A stretch of DNA of 64,000 bases from Entonaema liquescens. Its lineage: Eukaryota; Ascomycota; Sordariomycetes; Xylariales; Xylariaceae. The position numbers and the translations under genes are program-made. How positions within the stretch are numbered: the first letter of the stretch is position 1; every line of letters begins with the position of its first letter. Where the stretch lies: the NCBI GenBank assembly GCA_902805475.1, contig CADCSX010000009.1, forward strand, positions 1,860,001 to 1,924,000. Reading direction: 5' to 3'. The notes beneath the pieces are model-generated. The model was given only the letters and a program-made list of their open reading frames with translations, had not been told where the DNA came from and did not search any database. This document shows positions 59,686 to 64,000 of this stretch, in pieces.

Positions 59686-60698
59686 TTTTGTTCTGTCTCG
59701 AAGATGTAGATAAGTCTTGGGCCTTGTTAGCATTTCATTTGAGCGTGGAAGCATATATGTTATGCAGTAGAGGATGTGCATTATTCATATGCGCAAGGGT
59801 ATTCAGTTGGAAGTGCATCGGCGCTGGTGGCGTTTTGTAGTCCTACCCGGCACGGGAGGATCTCCTTGGTTGGGATATTCGTTGGGTTTCTTGGTAGAAG
59901 AGTTATTTAGAGGTTGATTCCTACGGAAGTACTATTGTTGACTCTTATTTTTCTCTCGTATCGAAGAATTTGTGAGATAGCCGGGTTTGGATTGTGTTGT
60001 CGTCTGTCTTATTTACCCAATAATGTTTTAAACAGTTGATTAACACTAGTTGGTCACCGCCACCCGAGTAGCCATAGGCAAGGAAAAACCGTTAATTATA
60101 TTAAGATAGTTCCCTAATGTTTCTGGCAAAAGAGTTTCGCAAAACCCATTGTACTAAGTGTATGAAGATACCTAGAGTTAAGGAGCCTGTCCTCATAACT
60201 TGTTTCATTGTAAAACATCGGCCAAATTGTCTGGACCATGAGATCTCTACCTCTCAGCCTCTTGATTCGGTTTAGTTATCACCGGGGGTTGTTGCGGTCA
60301 GGAAGATGGTGGACTTATGCATCTGCAGCCCAGCGATGTAGATCATGTGGGACTTCAGCCGCAAACGGGCGCCACAGCTTGGCACGATTGGGTCGTCTCC
60401 ACCTCCTTCAGGGACCTTCAATTGAAATTTACGTCATGGCCCCTCCTGCCCCTGACCTTTCTTAGCCCCATGTCGTTCGAGGCTGATAAGATTTTCCCCA
60501 TATCGCGATTAAAAAAAAAAAAAAAAAAACTTATCGCTACCTACATCCGAATTTCACCAACACCCGTCGGAGACGGAAAACTCACATGGCGCGCGAATAC
60601 TCCACATAACGCCAATGAGCGCGACCACACAATGAGAATATCAAGTCCTGAGGCCTACCGATTCTTCAAGCCGCCGTAAACCAACCAACCAACCAACA
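59686..60698. other. intergenic, no gene seen
   Basis: Spacer with a 19-base A run (60511-60529) and a (CCAA)n leader just before the MTG1 start (60681-60698). A 120-codon frame at 60317 spans the A run and has no family features. Confidence 0.45.
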
Positions 60699-61823
60699 AT
60701 GGCAGCAGCAGCGCCGCTGAAAGGCGGGTTCGTCCCGCGCGCCGTGTTCGAGGTCTCGCCGTCCATCACGCGGTCGTACTTCCTGGGCCACCACGCCGGC
60801 GCCCTCACCGCCATGCGCAAGATCCTGTCCAACATCAGCCTGATCCTCGAGTGCCGCGACAGCCGGGTGCCGCTGACCTCGACGAACCCGCTCCTCGAGG
60901 CCGCGCTCGCCGGCCGCGACCGCCTCGTCGTGTACACCAAGGCGGACCTGTGCGCGCCGGCCTCCGCGACCCGCTGGCTCGGCAAGCAGCGGGACCTGCT
61001 GACGAAGTTCCACTCGGGAGCCGGGGCCGGGGCCGGGGCCGGGGTCGTCGCGGAAGACGGGCAGGGTAGTGAGGTCGTGTTTACGGACTCGGGGAACCCG
61101 CGCTCGATCAAGAAGCTGATCGACGCGATCAAGGAGCGCGCTGTGATGGCCGAGTCCCTGACGGGTCTGCGCGCTCTCGTCGTCGGCATGCCGAATGCAG
61201 GCAAGTCGACGCTGCTGAACGCGCTGCGCGCCGAGGGCATGCAGTTGCCCAAAGCGGCGCGGACGGGCGCGCAGCCCGGCGTGACGCGCAAGCTGAGCAC
61301 ACCCGTGCGCGTGATACCCGAGGACAGCGCGGCGGGGATCGACGGCGGGGTGTTCGTCGTGGACACCCCTGGCGTGTTCGTTCCGTACGTCACCGACGTC
61401 GAGGCCATGCTTAAGCTTTCGCTCGTAGGGTGCGTCAAGGACGGTCTTGTCCCCGCCGAGACAGTCGCCGATTACCTGCTCTTCCTCCTGAACCTGCGGG
61501 ATCCGGGTATGTACGGCGAGCTCAGCGTGCCGACGAACGATGTTCGCGAGTTTCTCGATAACGTCGCCACGCGCACGGGTAAGCTGCTGAAGGGCGGCGT
61601 GCCGAGCCAGGAGCAAGCTGCGGATTGGATTGTGCAGCAGTGGCGCAAAGGAAATCTGGGCCGTTTTGGCCTCGACGATGTTAGCGAAGAGAGCTTGACT
61701 GCTCTGAGGGCGAAGGCGTTGGCTGGTGAGGAGCATATAAGTATGAGCCAGGCCAGGAAGAGGGAAAAGGAGGCGCGGAAAGCGAGGAACGCAGCTAAGA
61801 GACAAGCTGCAGAAGGAACCTGA
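60699..61823 (+). CDS. mtg1: Mitochondrial ribosome-assembly GTPase MTG1 (YlqF/RbgA family)
   Basis: A single exon of 374 codons. The circularly permuted GTPase order of this family is visible: G4 first (TKAD, residues 80-83), then G1 (GMPNAGKST, 163-171) and G3 (DTPG, 222-225). Surrounding family motifs are RKILSNISLILECRDSRVPL and ARTGAQPGVTRKL. MTG1 helps assemble the large mitochondrial ribosomal subunit at the inner membrane. The first 30 residues are basic and acid-poor except one Glu and can serve as presequence. Between G4 and G1 lies a Gly-Ala insert coded by four CCGGGG units. The tail is a basic helix (RKREKEARKARNAAKRQAA). The gene is much more GC-rich than its surroundings. Confidence 0.93.
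   Translation: MAAAAPLKGGFVPRAVFEVSPSITRSYFLGHHAGALTAMRKILSNISLILECRDSRVPLTSTNPLLEAALAGRDRLVVYTKADLCAPASATRWLGKQRDLLTKFHSGAGAGAGAGVVAEDGQGSEVVFTDSGNPRSIKKLIDAIKERAVMAESLTGLRALVVGMPNAGKSTLLNALRAEGMQLPKAARTGAQPGVTRKLSTPVRVIPEDSAAGIDGGVFVVDTPGVFVPYVTDVEAMLKLSLVGCVKDGLVPAETVADYLLFLLNLRDPGMYGELSVPTNDVREFLDNVATRTGKLLKGGVPSQEQAADWIVQQWRKGNLGRFGLDDVSEESLTALRAKALAGEEHISMSQARKREKEARKARNAAKRQAAEGT
61021..61044 (+). repeat. (CCGGGG)4 hexanucleotide repeat inside MTG1
   Basis: Four exact copies of CCGGGG in the coding sequence specify alternating Gly and Ala in the loop between the G4 and G1 motifs. Confidence 0.9.
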
Positions 61824-62359
61824 TGATTAGGATGAGACATGAACTATACATACAAACCCAAAGACATATTATATTATAAGACGCATGTATTGAAGTCGAA
61901 GATGATATATATGGAATTTGGGCGTCTACGCCGGAATATTTGTAAACCGTATCATCATGGTACATAATGTACCTAAAGTTTTACACTAAGGAAATGCTAT
62001 GGAGATATAGCAAGGTATCAGAGGGGGTATATTGTAGATACAACACCGCGCCTGTAAAATAGCAGAAAGTAATCCCACACCCTTCCCTCCTCGAACAGGT
62101 GCTCCGTGTCCTGAGACCTTGTCCCAAGTGCCCCAGAGTCCTGACTCTCCCAATCAACCCACTCGAAATTTTGTTAGTACAGCCAGAAAATAGAAGTGGA
62201 ACACCAGTAATAACCCCCTTTTAAACCCTTTGAAAAGAACGCCTTGTTTTCCCATTTGCGCAAAACAACGCCGAGCAATGCGGATATAACCCTACCTAAC
62301 ATACTGGGAGGCTAGCTCTAAAACACCGAGTCAAGTATCGTGTGAAGCTGGCTATAGCT
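61824..62359. other. intergenic between convergent genes
   Basis: 3' regions of MTG1 and the Cti6-like gene. No open frame or repeat of note. Confidence 0.45.
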
Positions 62360-64000
62360 TCAGGGCGCAAACTCTTGCTGCCACTTCACCAAGTCCCGTG
62401 TTAATATGTCCATCATCTCGATACAAGACATATCTTTGAATTCCTTTAGTGACGGGAGATTATGGTTGACTCCGTTGGTTACCGACCCGTTCATAGTTAT
62501 ACTGACATTGTCGTGTTTTTTGCTGTCGCCGTTTACCTTAATTGAAGGTACTATAGTGACGGATCCATTGCTGGCGCTGTTCTGTTGTGTACCAGCTGAG
62601 TCTGATATGGGCTCGCTCGCGAGCTCGACCTGCGTTCTTGTGATGTATTCTAAGATGTTATTGGCACGTCTCTTCATATCTGTCATAGTGATTCTCGAAT
62701 TCATGCCGCCTTTTGATTTGCTCTGCTTGTTGGTAGGCTCGTGAGTCGACTTTGTATGTGATGTGCCGTTCTCGTCGCCATTCCTTGTGATATCGCGCGA
62801 CACCGACCTGGCGGGAGACTCGTCATGGTCACGATTATCGCGGTCTTTGGTATACTGATTTCTGCCTTTCTTTTCTGGTTGGTTGCCTTTTTCTTATGAG
62901 AACTCGTGGCGACTGGGACCGTAGGAGGTGTGTCGGGAGGGGGCTGGGATGAGATCGGAGGATCTGGAGGTTGCGCGGACTCCGTTGTCCTGTTTGCCAC
63001 GGCACGAACTGCGAGAGGTATTTCCTCTGAAGGGTCGGAGTCTGCACCCGAGTTAGCTTGTTACGTTTTCTATATTATCATTGATATTACCATCAGCACG
63101 TCGACGTTCAGCTCGGCCTTTCCTCTTATTAGCAGCCTCGGCCCGTCTCCGCTCTTGTTCTTCACGACGTTCGTCTCTCTCGGCCTTTTCGCGCTGATTC
63201 CTTGCTGCGTTCCGAGACTTCTTCGAGGATCCGTTTCGGATTGCTAATTCATCCTCGGACTCTACAGGGGGTAGATTGGGGCCTTTCGACTTTTGGAGAA
63301 GGAGATTTGGATGTCGTCCGTTGTCGCTTTATACCCTCGACCTTCCTGTATACCTGTTAGTCGAAGCACTGAATCTTGTTTGCATTTCGGGGACATGCTC
63401 TTCACTGTCGTCTCTACTTCGCTTGGGACGTCTTGACGGAGGTTCAGAAACTTCGGGAATCGCATCTTCTTTGCTCGCTTCAATTGCTCGGCGTAGTTGC
63501 TCCTCTTCGTCGTATGCAGCATCTCGACTGTTCATAGTAGAACGCCGCTTCGACGTATGCGCAGCTGCTGAGGAACGTGAGTTTTTAGGTGGATTACTTT
63601 TAGGAGAAAGCGCACCATCCTTAGCTGTGGAGGTGGCTCGCGAAACAGCTCGTGAAGGTCGATGGATGGGAAGAAATATCGAGTATTTTTGCCTGGGTGT
63701 CATATTTGTTAGATTGATAATTGTAATAGATTGGTGACGGGGAAGTCAATCTTGGAAGGGGAAAATGGAAAACGGAATTGGAGAGACCAAGATCGGCAGA
63801 GGCGCGACCGTCAGCACTCCGCCGCAGCTGAAGGGGCCAAACAAATGCGACAGTTCGCAATTTGGCTCTAGGATTCGATGTTGAGACTTACCCATTGCTT
63901 GCTGTAAATATCTTATGCAAATCTTTTCGACACCTTTCACAAAAGTATTGAACATCGTCAAGATTGGATTCTTCGGCAAAACCGACGCAGGCACCGTGCT
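62360..64000 (-). CDS. cti6: Cti6-like PHD-finger protein, 3' part (5' end outside the window)
   Basis: Cti6 is a PHD-finger subunit of the Rpd3L histone deacetylase complex. From the right edge inward: the end of a PHD finger (GACVGFAEESNLDDVQ, YFCERCRKDL) up to 63892; an intron 63693..63891; an exon 63692..63091 with FLPIHRPSRAVSRATSTAKDG, SRDAAYDEEEQLRRAIEASKEDA and a KRQRTTSKSPSP patch; an intron 63042..63090; and a last exon 63041..62360 ending CIEMMDILTRDLVKWQQEFAP. The order matches filamentous-fungal Cti6 homologues. The frame changes at about 63343 (AA on the coding strand, one base missing, or a short intron), 63267-63271 (C run, one extra) and 62886-62887 (G run, one missing). With these the lengths fit. 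The start codon and most of the PHD finger lie beyond 64000. Confidence 0.75.

Noticed and set aside
60641..61805. Long minus-strand frames opposite MTG1
   Set aside because: They are shadows caused by high GC content of the MTG1 coding sequence; the protein sequence is Arg/His/Ala-rich without family features.

Overview
The window is a piece of a filamentous ascomycete nuclear genome (Pezizomycotina, most likely Sordariomycetes). Genes are split by short 47-80 nt introns with GT donors and CTAAC/CTGAC-like branch sites, intergenic DNA is AT-rich and full of TAGGTACCTA-type palindromes, and the gene content (PRP38, ISY1, WBP1, a BEACH protein, MTG1, Cti6, GH3 xylosidase, AA7-like oxidase, Zn2Cys6 factor) is typical of moulds. 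I placed exon borders by eye from splice signals, frame and family continuity; none is backed by transcript data.

Layout. 0.8-9.4 kb: housekeeping block (PRP38, mitochondrial GatA amidotransferase, secreted 5'-nucleotidase-like phosphatase, an orphan disordered protein, ISY1). 10.9-18.5 kb: an orphan Cys-containing protein, oligosaccharyltransferase subunit WBP1, a Zn2Cys6 regulator beside a small NAD(P)-binding oxidoreductase, and the 9.5-kDa complex I subunit. 19.1-27.1 kb: one giant BEACH-WD40 gene. 27.6-28.3 kb: a terminal-inverted-repeat element. 28.5-30.5 kb: an APH-like kinase and an orphan gene. 33.0-42.4 kb: vacuolar-type subtilisin, a 1067-residue disordered protein, a membrane-anchored Cys-rich surface protein and an SMP/LEA-like stress protein. 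43.7-56.0 kb looks accessory: GH3 beta-xylosidase and a secreted FAD oxidase (convergent), a broken Zn2Cys6/MFS chimera, an HhH-GPD-like protein, a KP4-like small secreted protein and an FAD monooxygenase. 57.3-64 kb: ENPP-type phosphodiesterase, MTG1 and the 3' part of Cti6.

Two themes stand out. First, at least nine otherwise well-conserved genes show single-base frame breaks, nearly all in mononucleotide runs; spliced lengths become divisible by three once each is counted, so most are probably assembly (homopolymer) errors and not gene decay. Second, the accessory block carries what looks like genuine remodelling: the N-terminal half of a Zn2Cys6 DNA-binding motif runs into an MFS transporter that has lost its own N terminus and also has an in-frame stop.

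Functional links: PRP38 and ISY1 act in the spliceosome; GatA, the complex I subunit and MTG1 serve mitochondria; the GH3 xylosidase and the neighbouring secreted oxidase could both act on plant-derived sugars; the MFS/Zn2Cys6 relic, FAD monooxygenase and oxidase resemble scattered remains of a metabolite cluster, but no backbone synthase is visible.
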